From assembly GCA_027014185.1 (NCBI GenBank), contig JALWEK010000211.1, positions 1 through 13,979 of the forward strand: a stretch of 13,979 nucleotides of DNA, written 5' to 3'. The notes beneath the pieces were generated by a model. That model was not told where the DNA came from. It saw only the letters and a list, made by a program, of their open reading frames with translations, and made no database searches. Shown one piece after another: positions 1 to 7,092 of the stretch. A program made the position numbers and the translations under genes. This DNA is from Aquificaceae bacterium (GTDB lineage: Bacteria; Aquificota; Aquificia; Aquificales; Aquificaceae). Position 1 is the stretch's first letter; every line of letters starts with the position of its first letter.

Positions 1-90
1 AAACTCGAAGAGATATATAACCTTATATCCGATGAGGGTAAGGTTCAGGATAGTCTTATACAGGGAAGGGAAGAGGCTAAGAAGGTCTGA
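1..90 (+). CDS. C-terminal end of an upstream reading frame (partial)
   Basis: Frame 1 is open from the left edge to TGA at 88-90. It reads as a helical, charged tail: KLEEIYNLISDEGKVQ, then DSLIQGREEAKKV. Codon choice (gaa, gag, ata, aag, agg) matches the rest of the window, whereas the competing frame 2 over the same bases is an arginine-rich string typical of an out-of-frame shadow. So frame 1 is probably the coding frame up to about base 84. The family is not recognisable from 29 residues. It may be the end of a separate upstream gene, or the first part of the TPR-like protein that continues in frame 2 just after the stop (see the frameshift finding). Confidence 0.5.
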   Translation, partial: KLEEIYNLISDEGKVQDSLIQGREEAKKV

Positions 91-124
91 CCTCGAAGGA
101 GAGAAGGATCCCCTCTTCAAGGGG

Positions 125-382
125 ATGAGGTATATAACCGAGTTCAAGTACTTAGAAGCCACCAAGTGGCTCCTCATAGCTCCAGACTGCCACGAGAAGT
201 ATCTACTTCTTGGACTTATAAACCTCGCCCTCGGACAGGAGGAGCAGGCGAGGGAGTTCCTTGAGAACATTAAAGAAACCTCCAGGTGCACGGAAGTGGA
301 GGTCTTCGTGGAAAACCCGGATAGGGGGACGAAGAGGAAGGTGAGTGGCCTACCGGACCTTGTCGAACTCCCCCTTGTTTAG
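125..382 (+). CDS. Short TPR-like hypothetical protein, possibly frameshifted
   Basis: The frame is open leftwards past base 32 (another ATG) to the window edge, but ATG 125 is the first start after the frame-1 stop at 90. The protein from there is 85 residues. Residues of this frame from about base 113 onward fit the TPR pattern: a G/Y...A first helix (KGMRYITEFKYLEATKW), a loop AP, then LLLGLINLALGQEEQAREFL with the typical LG, G and A positions. That is roughly one and a half repeats, so it is probably a protein-interaction module; the partner is unknown. Neither ATG 32 nor ATG 125 has a well-spaced Shine-Dalgarno sequence, and coding character begins before 125, which is why a frameshifted larger gene is suspected. 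The 3' end overlaps the convergent acyl-CoA ligase gene by 33 nt. Confidence 0.55.
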   Translation: MRYITEFKYLEATKWLLIAPDCHEKYLLLGLINLALGQEEQAREFLENIKETSRCTEVEVFVENPDRGTKRKVSGLPDLVELPLV

Positions 383-1909
383 CTTCTCTCTCAGAACTCT
401 CTTCAGAACCTTTCCTGTGGCGTTTTTAGGAAGGTCCTCCACAAATATGAACTGCCTCGGTATCTTGTAGTTGGCGAGTTTGTCCTTTAGAAAGCTCCTC
501 AGCTCCGACTCGCTCAGCTCTTCACCCTCAACAGGTTTTATAAAAGCTACCGGTATCTCCCCGTGGTTAGGATCCTTCCTGCCCACAACGGCGCAGAGGT
601 CCACCTTCGGATGGCTCATCAGAACCTCCTCTACCTCCCTCGGGTAGATGTTCATGCCCTTGCAGATTATAAGGTCCTTCTTCCTGTCCACTATGTAGAT
701 GAAGCCATCCTCGTCCACGTATCCGAGGTCTCCGGTTCTGAGCCAGCCGTTCACTATGGTGTTTTCCGTCTCGTAGGGGTTGTTGTAGTATCCCTTCATA
801 ACGCAGTCTCCCTTCACTATTATCTCCCCAACCTCTCCCGTGGGAAGCTCCATCAACTCCTCGTCCACTATCTTGACCTCGTAATCCGGAAGGGGCGGGC
901 CTACCGAGAGGGGCTTTTGCTTGTGGGGAAGGTTCACCGAGACCACCGGCGAGCACTCGCTCAGTCCGTATCCCTCCAGTAGAACCGCCCTCTTGAACTT
1001 CTTCCTCATCCTCTCTAAGGTATCGAGGGGGAGGGGAGCGCCTCCTGAGACGAAGTATCTTATGCGGTTGAACCACATGAAGTACCAGGGGAGCTTTGCC
1101 TTGGAGAGAGCGTTGAAGACCTCGGGCACCCCCATGAAGACGGTAACCCTCTTCAAGAGCGTCTGCTTTATCACGTTGGAGAAGGGCATGATGGACTTTA
1201 CTATCACTATAGGGCTCGCGATGTAGAGGGGAAGGAGGACTGTTGCGGTGAGAGTGAAGGCGTGGAACATAGGAAGATAGACTATGAACCTATCCTTTGG
1301 CTTTATCTCGAATACCCTCACTATGTTCTCTATGTTCGAGAAGATATTTTTGTAGGTGAGCATGACCCCCTTGGGCTTTCCCGTCGTTCCGGAGGTGTAG
1401 AGCATCACAGCCAGGTCTTCCAAGTCCGCCTGAGGTTTTATGTGCTCGTAGTCTTCTATGGTAAGGCCTTCTTCGAAGCTGAGGTTCCTCTCATCCAGCA
1501 GAGGTGCCCCCTCGGACCAGATGAACTTCTCGATCTCCGTGTTCTCCTCTATTCCCTTCAGAAGATCGGTGAACTTTCCCTGGGTTATTATCAGCCTTGC
1601 ACCGCAGTCTTTGAGTATGTATTCGAGTTCTGCCCTCTTGAGGAAGGTGTTGAGGGGGACCGGGACCGCCCCCAGCTTCCCTATGGCGAGGAAGGCTATT
1701 ATGAACTCCTTGGAGTTGCTCATGAGCATCGCCACGTTGTCGCCCTTCCTAACCCCTATCAGCTCGAGGTATCGGGCGAAGGAGTCCACGTAGTGCTTGA
1801 GCTCTTTCCACCTTACCTTGATCTTCTCCTCGAAGAGGGCGGGCTTTTTCGAGAAACGCCTTGCGTTCTCCTCTACGAACTCGTAGAAGTTTCTGAACCT
1901 GTAATGCAT
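350..1909 (-). CDS. AMP-forming acyl-CoA synthetase (long-chain fatty acid-CoA ligase type)
   Basis: 519 residues, full length for the ANL (adenylate-forming) superfamily. It activates a carboxylic acid with ATP to an acyl-adenylate and then transfers it to CoA. Visible motifs in order: P-loop YTSGTTGKPKGV at about 171-182, YLPMFHAF at 211-218, the A5 motif GYGLSECSP at 313-321, GWLRTGDLGYVDEDGF at 388-403, the hinge region DRKKDLI at 408-414, and the catalytic A10 lysine in PKNATGK at 494-500. ATG 1909 has the Shine-Dalgarno sequence GGAAGG close upstream. The gene starts 10 nt after the stop of the FadL-type porin gene on the same strand, so both are probably on one mRNA and the substrate is probably what the porin imports. 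Chain-length preference cannot be read from sequence. It would pass as FadD, but no other beta-oxidation gene is in the window. Confidence 0.9.
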   Translation of the reverse strand: MHYRFRNFYEFVEENARRFSKKPALFEEKIKVRWKELKHYVDSFARYLELIGVRKGDNVAMLMSNSKEFIIAFLAIGKLGAVPVPLNTFLKRAELEYILKDCGARLIITQGKFTDLLKGIEENTEIEKFIWSEGAPLLDERNLSFEEGLTIEDYEHIKPQADLEDLAVMLYTSGTTGKPKGVMLTYKNIFSNIENIVRVFEIKPKDRFIVYLPMFHAFTLTATVLLPLYIASPIVIVKSIMPFSNVIKQTLLKRVTVFMGVPEVFNALSKAKLPWYFMWFNRIRYFVSGGAPLPLDTLERMRKKFKRAVLLEGYGLSECSPVVSVNLPHKQKPLSVGPPLPDYEVKIVDEELMELPTGEVGEIIVKGDCVMKGYYNNPYETENTIVNGWLRTGDLGYVDEDGFIYIVDRKKDLIICKGMNIYPREVEEVLMSHPKVDLCAVVGRKDPNHGEIPVAFIKPVEGEELSESELRSFLKDKLANYKIPRQFIFVEDLPKNATGKVLKRVLREKLNKGEFDKVR

Positions 1910-1919
1910 CTTTCCTTCC

Positions 1920-3176
1920 TCAAAAGGAGTAAGCTATGGAGAGTGTAAGCATCTGGGCGGATATGTCCTTGAACTTTCCGTCTATGCGGTCGTTTGTCAC
2001 GCTCCTGTCCTTCTTCATGAAGTACAGGTATGCCGCCCCTATCTCCACCTTAGGCTCCGGCCTGTAGATACCACCGAGGGAGAAGATCCATCCGTCCGAG
2101 TCGGGAAGCTCGAAACCGAGGGTCCTTTCGGGAACTGGAGTTTCGTCGTAGGCTATACCGAGCATACCGGTTAGCTTCTCGTTGAAGTCGTGCATTATAC
2201 CGAGGCGGTAGGTGTTCGTGTCCTTCCAGTCTTTGGGTTTTGGAGTCCCTAAAGGATCTCCCGTACCACCTATTTTTTCAGTTTCCACCTTGGGATCTCC
2301 AAAATTAAAATCCAATTTTTCGTAAGCTGACCAGAAAGTCCTTTCGTATGTAAATTCAAAAGTTGTTCTAATTAATTTATATGAAACACCCAACCTTAAC
2401 TCTGCAGGTAAGGGTACTGTAACCTCACCGCTTGTATCGAATGGATAAGGCGACAGGCTACTATCCAAGAAAGAACCTTCAGCATTGCCCTTCAATTTTA
2501 AATCCACTTTAGTTCTATATAGTGCAGATAAAGTTATATTTTTATTGGGCTTATACGAAACTGATAAAAAGCCTCCTGGTAATATATTCGTGTCGCCTTC
2601 CATATGCACTTGGTATATATACACGGGCAGTGAAGGGTGAGGTCTGCTATATTCAACCTCACCTCTTGAGTAAATACCTCTCAGACCGCCACCTACTGAC
2701 AGAGAGTCACTTATTGCATAGGAAACGGCAAAACTTGCCTCATACACCTCAAGGTGGAAGGTCTTCGCATAAGCTTCGGCTGCATTATCCTCCCAGCTCT
2801 TGGAAAGCCCTCCCGGTGTGGTGAAGGAAAAGCCAAACCTGAGAGCACCTACCTTCGGACTAACGTAGTGAAAGTAAGGGACTAGAAAGTCTTCCCTTTC
2901 AGAGGAAAAATTCTGATTAGGCTGAGTATCCACACTCCCGTTGAACTTTATGCTGGGAAGAACTATGTATCTCATTCCCACTTCCAGTCCCCAGCCGTCC
3001 TTCATGAAGCTCATGTTGGCAGGGTTGTAGTAAGATGCGTCCGGCGCGTTCGCGGAGGAAAAGTATGCTCCCGCCGTTCCGGTAGAGCGAAGGGATTGCT
3101 CGGGTATCTTGTACCCTCCCGCAAAGACGGCTCCCGCGAGAAGTAAGAGGCTCAGCCCTCCGAGTTCTCTCCTCAT
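1920..3176 (-). CDS. FadL/OmpP1/TodX-family outer-membrane transporter
   Basis: 418 residues. Expected to be an outer-membrane beta-barrel that admits long-chain fatty acids or other hydrophobic compounds. The N-terminus is a clear signal peptide (MRREL, then a hydrophobic stretch, cleavage after AVFA at 19). The mature protein begins GGYKIPEQS and has the FadL hallmark NPANM at 51-55 and a later [10 protein letters not shown] segment. The chain ends in the aromatic residue expected of a barrel (IAYSF). I chose ATG 3176 because AAAGGAGGT lies 7 nt upstream; ATG 3182 two codons earlier is only 1 nt from that site, and a longer frame reaching 3407 would lie across the divergent apgM gene. The acyl-CoA ligase follows after 10 nt. 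Bases of about 2270-2720 (residues 150-300) are notably AT-rich compared with the rest of the gene. Confidence 0.9.
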   Translation of the reverse strand: MRRELGGLSLLLLAGAVFAGGYKIPEQSLRSTGTAGAYFSSANAPDASYYNPANMSFMKDGWGLEVGMRYIVLPSIKFNGSVDTQPNQNFSSEREDFLVPYFHYVSPKVGALRFGFSFTTPGGLSKSWEDNAAEAYAKTFHLEVYEASFAVSYAISDSLSVGGGLRGIYSRGEVEYSRPHPSLPVYIYQVHMEGDTNILPGGFLSVSYKPNKNITLSALYRTKVDLKLKGNAEGSFLDSSLSPYPFDTSGEVTVPLPAELRLGVSYKLIRTTFEFTYERTFWSAYEKLDFNFGDPKVETEKIGGTGDPLGTPKPKDWKDTNTYRLGIMHDFNEKLTGMLGIAYDETPVPERTLGFELPDSDGWIFSLGGIYRPEPKVEIGAAYLYFMKKDRSVTNDRIDGKFKDISAQMLTLSIAYSF

Positions 3177-3267
3177 ACCCATTACCTCCTTTAGGCTTGA
3201 GGAACATTTTAACGGAGAGAAGCTGTGGCATACTAAAGTTATGGACGTGCTCGAAGGGCTCGTTGAA
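3177..3267. promoter_or_regulatory. Divergent intergenic region between the FadL-family gene and apgM
   Basis: About 90 bp separate the two divergent starts, so promoters for both directions should lie here. On the minus strand TAAAAT at 3211-3206 matches the -10 consensus at 5 of 6 positions and would start transcription about 20 nt before the FadL ATG; I see no good -35 partner. On the plus strand TACTAA, in GGCATACTAAAG just before 3241, is a weak -10 candidate for apgM. These are visual calls only. Confidence 0.3.
3184..3192 (-). promoter_or_regulatory. Strong ribosome binding site of the FadL-family gene
   Basis: Read on the minus strand this is AAAGGAGGT, a near-perfect anti-16S complement. 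It is followed by 7 nt (AATGGGT) and ATG 3176. The alternative ATG at 3182 is only 1 nt away, so this site decides in favour of the shorter start, which also gives the cleaner signal peptide. Confidence 0.8.
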
Positions 3268-4464
3268 ATGAACAACTCCAAGATACTCCTTATAGTCCTT
3301 GATGGTCTGGGTGGGCTCCCCGCAAAGGATGGTAAGACGGAGCTCGAGCTCGCAAGGACGCCCAACCTCGACGCTCTTGCCAAGGTTTCGGCACTTGGTA
3401 TGCACATACCGGTGGATTACGGCATAACCCCGGGAAGCGGGCCGGGACACTTAGGCATATTCGGATACGACCCTCTCAGGTATCGGATAGGAAGGGGCAT
3501 CCTTGAGGCTCTCGGACTCGGACTTGAGGTCAAACACACTGACGTAGCCATAAGGGGAAACTACGCCACCGTAGAGTACGTTGGCGGCAGACCTGTGGTA
3601 AAGGACAGAAGGGCCGGGAGGATACCCACGGAGGAGAACAAAAGGATAACTAGGAAGATACAGGAGAACATAAAGAAGATAGACGGGGTGCAGGTAATAA
3701 TAGCCCCCGGTATGGAACACAGGGTTGCGATAGTTCTCAGGTTTCCCGAAGACCTGCCCGAGGGTAGCGACGAGATAAACGACACCGACCCCCAGGAGGT
3801 AGGTAAGGAACCCTTAGAGCCTGTTGGGAAAAATTCTAACGCCCAGAGGGTTGCGGAGGTTGTAAAGAAGTTCATAGATAGGGTATCCCAGATACTCAGG
3901 GACGAGCCTAAGGCGAACTACCTACTTTTAAGAGGTTTTGCCCAAAAGCCCAAGATACCCACCATGGAGGAGAGGTTCGGAGTTAAGCCCTGCTGTATAG
4001 CCGTATATCCGATGTACAAGGGGCTTGCGAGCCTTGTGGGTATGGATCTAATAGAGTTCGAGGGCGCAAGCATACAGGATGAGATAGAGGCACTTAAAAA
4101 GGTATGGGAGAGCTACAACTTCTTCTTCGTTCACATAAAGAAAACGGACTCGTACGGGGAGGACGGGAACTGGGAAGGCAAGGTCTCGGTTATAGAGGAC
4201 TTCGACAGGCATCTACCCCGGTTCCTGGAGTTAAAACCCGACGTTCTCGCCATAACCGGGGACCACTCCACACCTTCGAAGATAAAGGGCCACTCGTGGC
4301 ATCCTGTTCCACTGCTAGTTCACTCCCCTTACGTGTTGGGAGGAACATCCGAGAGACTCACCGAGAGGGAGTGCCTTAAAGGGGAGCTCGGCATTATGCC
4401 GGCCAAGAAGCTTATAAATCTACTCCTTGCAAACGCTCACAGGCTCAAGAAGTACGGAGCGTGA
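3268..4464 (+). CDS. apgM: 2,3-bisphosphoglycerate-independent phosphoglycerate mutase, archaeal type
   Basis: 398 residues from ATG 3268. Interconverts 3- and 2-phosphoglycerate in glycolysis/gluconeogenesis in the cytoplasm, without a 2,3-bisphosphoglycerate cofactor. It belongs to the alkaline phosphatase fold: metal-binding IVLDGLGG at 9-16 (Asp12), nucleophile serine in [10 protein letters not shown] at 54-63 (Ser57), and the C-terminal metal ligands [10 protein letters not shown] at 291-300, ITGDHSTP at 329-336 (Asp332, His333) and GHSWHPVP at 341-348. Length fits the archaeal-type family rather than the roughly 510-residue GpmI. ATG 3268 is chosen because GAAGGG lies 9 nt upstream (3253-3258) and the core motif begins immediately; ATG 3241 would add nine residues with no clear Shine-Dalgarno. 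It is the first gene of the plus-strand run. Its TGA shares a base with the next ATG (TGATG). Confidence 0.93.
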   Translation: MNNSKILLIVLDGLGGLPAKDGKTELELARTPNLDALAKVSALGMHIPVDYGITPGSGPGHLGIFGYDPLRYRIGRGILEALGLGLEVKHTDVAIRGNYATVEYVGGRPVVKDRRAGRIPTEENKRITRKIQENIKKIDGVQVIIAPGMEHRVAIVLRFPEDLPEGSDEINDTDPQEVGKEPLEPVGKNSNAQRVAEVVKKFIDRVSQILRDEPKANYLLLRGFAQKPKIPTMEERFGVKPCCIAVYPMYKGLASLVGMDLIEFEGASIQDEIEALKKVWESYNFFFVHIKKTDSYGEDGNWEGKVSVIEDFDRHLPRFLELKPDVLAITGDHSTPSKIKGHSWHPVPLLVHSPYVLGGTSERLTERECLKGELGIMPAKKLINLLLANAHRLKKYGA

Positions 4465-4643
4465 TGTTCAAAGAGATAAGTAAGGGAATAGCCATAGCCC
4501 TCGCAGGAAGCGTGGCTTACTTTTCTGACCTGTTGAGAAGTTATCCATATTATTGTATTGCTCGTACCCCCCTCGCTCTGTACTATATTGAATATCGGGA
4601 GGTCAAAGGGTGGACGTGGGTAACTTCTTTGTTTATCTGGTAG
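4464..4643 (+). CDS. Doubtful 59-residue ORF coupled to apgM
   Basis: The ATG at 4464-4466 overlaps the apgM stop codon (TGATG), with GGAG a few bases upstream, so it could be translated by coupling. The first 22 residues ([20 protein letters not shown] and on) look like a plausible short membrane segment. From about 4520 the DNA turns AT-rich and the peptide becomes an unremarkable Tyr-rich string, and the ORF runs 34 nt into the better supported small membrane protein that begins at 4610. I recognise no family. It may be a leader-type ORF, a remnant of a decayed gene, or chance. Confidence 0.25.
   Translation: MFKEISKGIAIALAGSVAYFSDLLRSYPYYCIARTPLALYYIEYREVKGWTWVTSLFIW
4533..4589 (+). promoter_or_regulatory. 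Possible internal promoter upstream of the small membrane protein and mtnA
   Basis: This AT-rich stretch inside an otherwise GC-richer operon holds TATATT at 4584-4589, matching the -10 consensus at 5 of 6 positions, which would start transcription about 14 nt before the gene at 4610. TTGAGA at 4533-4538 with a 17-nt spacer and TATTGC is a second, weaker pair. Neither has a convincing full -35/-10 set. Confidence 0.25.
4597..4603 (+). promoter_or_regulatory. Ribosome binding site deciding the GTG start at 4610
   Basis: GGGAGGT followed by a 6-nt spacer (CAAAGG) and GTG at 4610. It is one of the best Shine-Dalgarno matches in the window and is the main evidence that the small ORF is translated. 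An in-frame TGA at 4589-4591 rules out an earlier start. Confidence 0.6.
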
Positions 4644-4732
4644 TTGGGGTTATCATCTTGGGCTTCTTACTCCTTGGAGTTCTAGGAGTGCTTGATGCTC
4701 TCAGAACACAGACGCATAGTCATGGAAGTTAA
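4610..4732 (+). CDS. Small single-span membrane protein (40 aa), unrecognised
   Basis: GTG start at 4610, TAA at 4730-4732, 40 residues. It reads [18 protein letters not shown], then [22 protein letters not shown]. Residues 6-28 form one strongly hydrophobic helix, followed by a short polar, His-containing tail, so it is expected in the inner membrane with one end exposed. No other in-frame start is possible after the TGA at 4589-4591, and GGGAGGT lies 6 nt upstream. The last codons overlap the start of mtnA (by 38 nt with ATG 4695, 11 nt with ATG 4722). I do not recognise the family. It resembles small oxidase or transporter accessory proteins only in being a single-helix microprotein. Confidence 0.55.
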   Translation: MDVGNFFVYLVVGVIILGFLLLGVLGVLDALRTQTHSHGS

Positions 4733-5705
4733 AGCCTTTTACTGGAAAGGGAACCATCTTCTCCTCTTAGACCAGAGGAAGCTCCCTCACGAGGAGGTCT
4801 GGCTGGATCTCAGGGACCACCTACAGGTTGCGGAGGCGATAAGAAACATGGCTGTGAGGGGGGCTCCCGCAATAGGATGTGTTGCCGCATACGGCTTTGT
4901 TCTCGGCCTTAAGGCCGGGGAGAGCCCGGAAAGGGTTTACGAGGTCCTGAAAAATACCAGACCCACCGCCTACAACCTCTTCTGGGCTCTGGACAGGATG
5001 ATGTCCGCCCTGAGCTCCAGGAAGGACTTGGAGGAAGAGGCGAAGCTGATAGAAAAAGAGGACTACGAGGCTAATAAAAGGATGGGGGAGCTGGGAAGCG
5101 GGTTGATACCCGAGGGAGCGAAGGTCCTGACCCACTGCAACACAGGGGCCCTCGCAACCGCAGGCTGGGGTACAGCTCTCGGGATTATAAGGAGCGCTCA
5201 CTACTCGGGAAAGGACATCCAGGTCTGGGTTGACGAGACCAGGCCCTACCTTCAGGGAGCGAGACTTACCGCCTGGGAGCTCCTCAAGGAGGGAATACCC
5301 CACAAGCTCATAACCGACTCCACCGCGGGTTTTTTGATGAATAAAGGGTTCGTGGATCTCGTGATAGTTGGAGCGGACAGGATAACCGCGAGGGGAGATG
5401 TGGCGAACAAGATAGGAACCTACACCCTCTCGGTACTTGCCAAAGAGCACGGCGTTCCCTTCTACGTCGCCGCCCCATCCTCTACCTTCGACCTATCTAT
5501 CAGAAGCGGCGAAGCCATCCCAATAGAGGAGAGGAGTGCAGAGGAGCTCAAGAACTGTCTCGGCTCTCCTATAGCTCCTGAGAAGACACCCGCACTGCAC
5601 TTAGCCTTCGATGTGACGCCCGCAGAGAACATAACAGCCATAATCACCGAGAAAGGGGTGATAAGTCCGGTCAGCGAGGAGAAGATTAAAGAATGCCTCT
5701 CCTGA
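4695..5705 (+). CDS. mtnA: Methylthioribose-1-phosphate isomerase
   Basis: 336 residues. Converts 5-methylthioribose 1-phosphate to 5-methylthioribulose 1-phosphate in the methionine salvage pathway (cytoplasm). The family motifs are intact: LLDQRKLP at 24-31, [10 protein letters not shown] at 52-61, the catalytic Cys148 in [27 protein letters not shown] at 180-196, and the catalytic Asp228 in VGADRI. The 80-residue Cys-Asp spacing is as in characterised MtnA enzymes. It belongs to the eIF2B-alpha-like fold; the Cys/Asp pair argues for true MtnA rather than a translation-factor or ribose-1,5-bisphosphate isomerase relative. ATG 4695 is favoured by AGGAG at 4684-4688 with a 6-nt spacer; homologues usually begin nearer ATG 4722 (MEVKAFYW), which has no Shine-Dalgarno. 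The 3' end overlaps bioW by 13 nt. No other salvage gene is in the window. Confidence 0.93.
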   Translation: MLSEHRRIVMEVKAFYWKGNHLLLLDQRKLPHEEVWLDLRDHLQVAEAIRNMAVRGAPAIGCVAAYGFVLGLKAGESPERVYEVLKNTRPTAYNLFWALDRMMSALSSRKDLEEEAKLIEKEDYEANKRMGELGSGLIPEGAKVLTHCNTGALATAGWGTALGIIRSAHYSGKDIQVWVDETRPYLQGARLTAWELLKEGIPHKLITDSTAGFLMNKGFVDLVIVGADRITARGDVANKIGTYTLSVLAKEHGVPFYVAAPSSTFDLSIRSGEAIPIEERSAEELKNCLGSPIAPEKTPALHLAFDVTPAENITAIITEKGVISPVSEEKIKECLS

Positions 5706-6430
5706 GTCTCAGGATGAGGGCTTCCCTTAAGGGAAGGCACGTTTCCGGCGCGGAGAGGATAATCTCTGAGGAGTATATACCTTCTACTCTGTGCGAGCTC
5801 CTAAGAAGACCCGGTGAGCACGACTTTATGAAACTGACGCTCGAGAGGCTGGAGGAGGTCGAGGAGCTCGAGTTTAACATGCCCATCAGCTCCCACGAGT
5901 TCAGGAGCGTTGAGGAGGGCAGGGATTTTGCCCTGAAAGAGCTCGTGCTCTCAGGAGTTCCAGAAGACATTGCGAAGAAGGGTTTAAACCTCCTTTCCAG
6001 GGGAGCCAGCCCCAAGGGTGGAAACATGAGGGGGGCAGTCCTCTTAGATGTGGAAACAGGGGATAGGTTAGAGCCGAACCTCGAGAGGGGTGTAAGGACG
6101 GTCAGGGTGGACTGGAAGGACCGCTCCGCGGTGAGGAAAGAGCTTCTGAAAAGAGGTTTTACGGAGAGAACCCTGGACGCCCTTGCCATAGCCCTTAAGA
6201 ACGTCCGCTGTGGGGTGCTGGCGGAGCTGTGCTGGAGCGATGATCCCAACTACCTTACAGGTTATGTCTCCTCGAGAGAACTCGGATACGTGAGGATAAC
6301 CCCTCTTAAAGAGAGAGGAGATCCTCTGGGTGGTCGAATATACTTTATCAGGAGAGAAGGGGTAGGGGAGCTCATAAGATGCTTGGAAAGAAGGGCGGTC
6401 TTGATAAGCTCGTTGCCACAGCTCTCGTAG
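5693..6430 (+). CDS. bioW: 6-carboxyhexanoate-CoA ligase (pimeloyl-CoA synthetase)
   Basis: 245 residues, the usual length. Makes pimeloyl-CoA from free pimelate, ATP and CoA, the entry to biotin synthesis in organisms that do not use the BioC/BioH route. The BioW family has its own adenylating fold, unrelated to ANL ligases. Family motifs: SLRMRAS at 5-11, [10 protein letters not shown] at 14-23, NMRGAVLLD at 111-119, GVRTVRVDW at 133-141, [16 protein letters not shown] at 177-192, and [13 protein letters not shown] at 197-209. ATG 5693 lies inside the end of mtnA (13-nt overlap). Its 3' end overlaps the next gene by 52 nt. No bioF, bioA, bioD or bioB is nearby, so it seems to have been placed in a mixed housekeeping operon. 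Confidence 0.95.
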   Translation: MPLLSLRMRASLKGRHVSGAERIISEEYIPSTLCELLRRPGEHDFMKLTLERLEEVEELEFNMPISSHEFRSVEEGRDFALKELVLSGVPEDIAKKGLNLLSRGASPKGGNMRGAVLLDVETGDRLEPNLERGVRTVRVDWKDRSAVRKELLKRGFTERTLDALAIALKNVRCGVLAELCWSDDPNYLTGYVSSRELGYVRITPLKERGDPLGGRIYFIRREGVGELIRCLERRAVLISSLPQLS

Positions 6431-7092
6431 TTATCCTGAGCCCCCTGGTCTTCTTCGGCATACCTACCCGGATAGCCTTCAACGAGTGGTTCATAGACTG
6501 GGAGTACTCTAAGGCGAATTTTCCCAAAGATAGGTATGGACTTCCCGACGATTACAGGAAGTATCTGGCCAAGCTGGGGCTCAAAGCTGTCCTCTCGGAC
6601 GAGGGTATGGAGGAGTTTAAAAAAGCGAGACTTCCCGACGGCAGACCGGCTTTCAACCGAAGGGAGATAAAGCACATGAAGGACGTTAAGAACTTCCTCT
6701 CCAGATTTTTTCCTTTGGTTTACCTGTCCGTTGCCGTCTCCGCTTTAGCACTGATTTATCTAAGGGATCTGAGGCTTGTAGGCAAGGCCCTTATAGCGGC
6801 CTCCCTGTTTTCTTTGTCTCTCGCTACCGCGTCAGCGGTCTTTTCGTTCACAAACTACGATCTGGCTTTCGAGCTGTTCCACAACTGCGTTTTCGATCCT
6901 TACTCGTGGAAGTTCAAGTACACCGACACCCTTTTGAGAATATACCCTATGAAGTTCTGGTACGATGGAACCATATTCGTAGTTGCCTCCGCCGGAGCCC
7001 TGTGCCTGTTATCCCTCCTGCTGGGAATTTTCTTGGTCAGATATAAGAGATCGTCTTCAGATAGGACTTTATCTGCTGTGGATCGGCCGTGA
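6379..7092 (+). CDS. DUF1461 (TIGR01906) integral membrane protein, Lit-like
   Basis: 237 residues with four predicted membrane helices, at about 12-33, 109-128, 132-156 and 197-220. The large loop after helix 1 has the family signature RREIKHMKDVK (His99), and the loop before helix 4 has FELFHN (His168), a Trp at 177 and a YPMKFW motif. This layout is that of DUF1461, whose Firmicute member Lit moves an acyl chain within lipoproteins to make lyso-form lipoproteins; as I recall it, two conserved histidines about 70 residues apart are essential there, and both positions are present here. Function in this organism is inferred only. ATG 6379 has AGGGGAG 8 nt upstream, inside bioW, giving a 52-nt overlap. 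Its 3' end runs 56 nt into the convergent CRP-like gene. The final 15 residues, which overlap that gene, look poorly constrained. Confidence 0.75.
   Translation: MLGKKGGLDKLVATALVVILSPLVFFGIPTRIAFNEWFIDWEYSKANFPKDRYGLPDDYRKYLAKLGLKAVLSDEGMEEFKKARLPDGRPAFNRREIKHMKDVKNFLSRFFPLVYLSVAVSALALIYLRDLRLVGKALIAASLFSLSLATASAVFSFTNYDLAFELFHNCVFDPYSWKFKYTDTLLRIYPMKFWYDGTIFVVASAGALCLLSLLLGIFLVRYKRSSSDRTLSAVDRP

Noticed and set aside
567..1076. 169-residue minus-strand ORF within the acyl-CoA ligase gene
   Set aside because: Same strand, other frame, with an Arg/Gly-rich composition typical of a frame shadow; the ligase frame is certain.
3109..3267. Longer apgM start at 3109
   Set aside because: It would overlap the FadL signal peptide region, and the residues before 3241 show no family similarity.
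3177..3407. Extended N-terminus for the FadL-family protein (495-residue version)
   Set aside because: The added residues are a Ser/Pro-rich shadow of apgM, they would hide the signal peptide, and the strong ribosome binding site is at 3184-3192.
4821..5450. 209-residue minus-strand ORF inside mtnA
   Set aside because: It is the antisense shadow of a clearly conserved enzyme and has low-complexity Pro/Gly/Ser composition without recognisable motifs.
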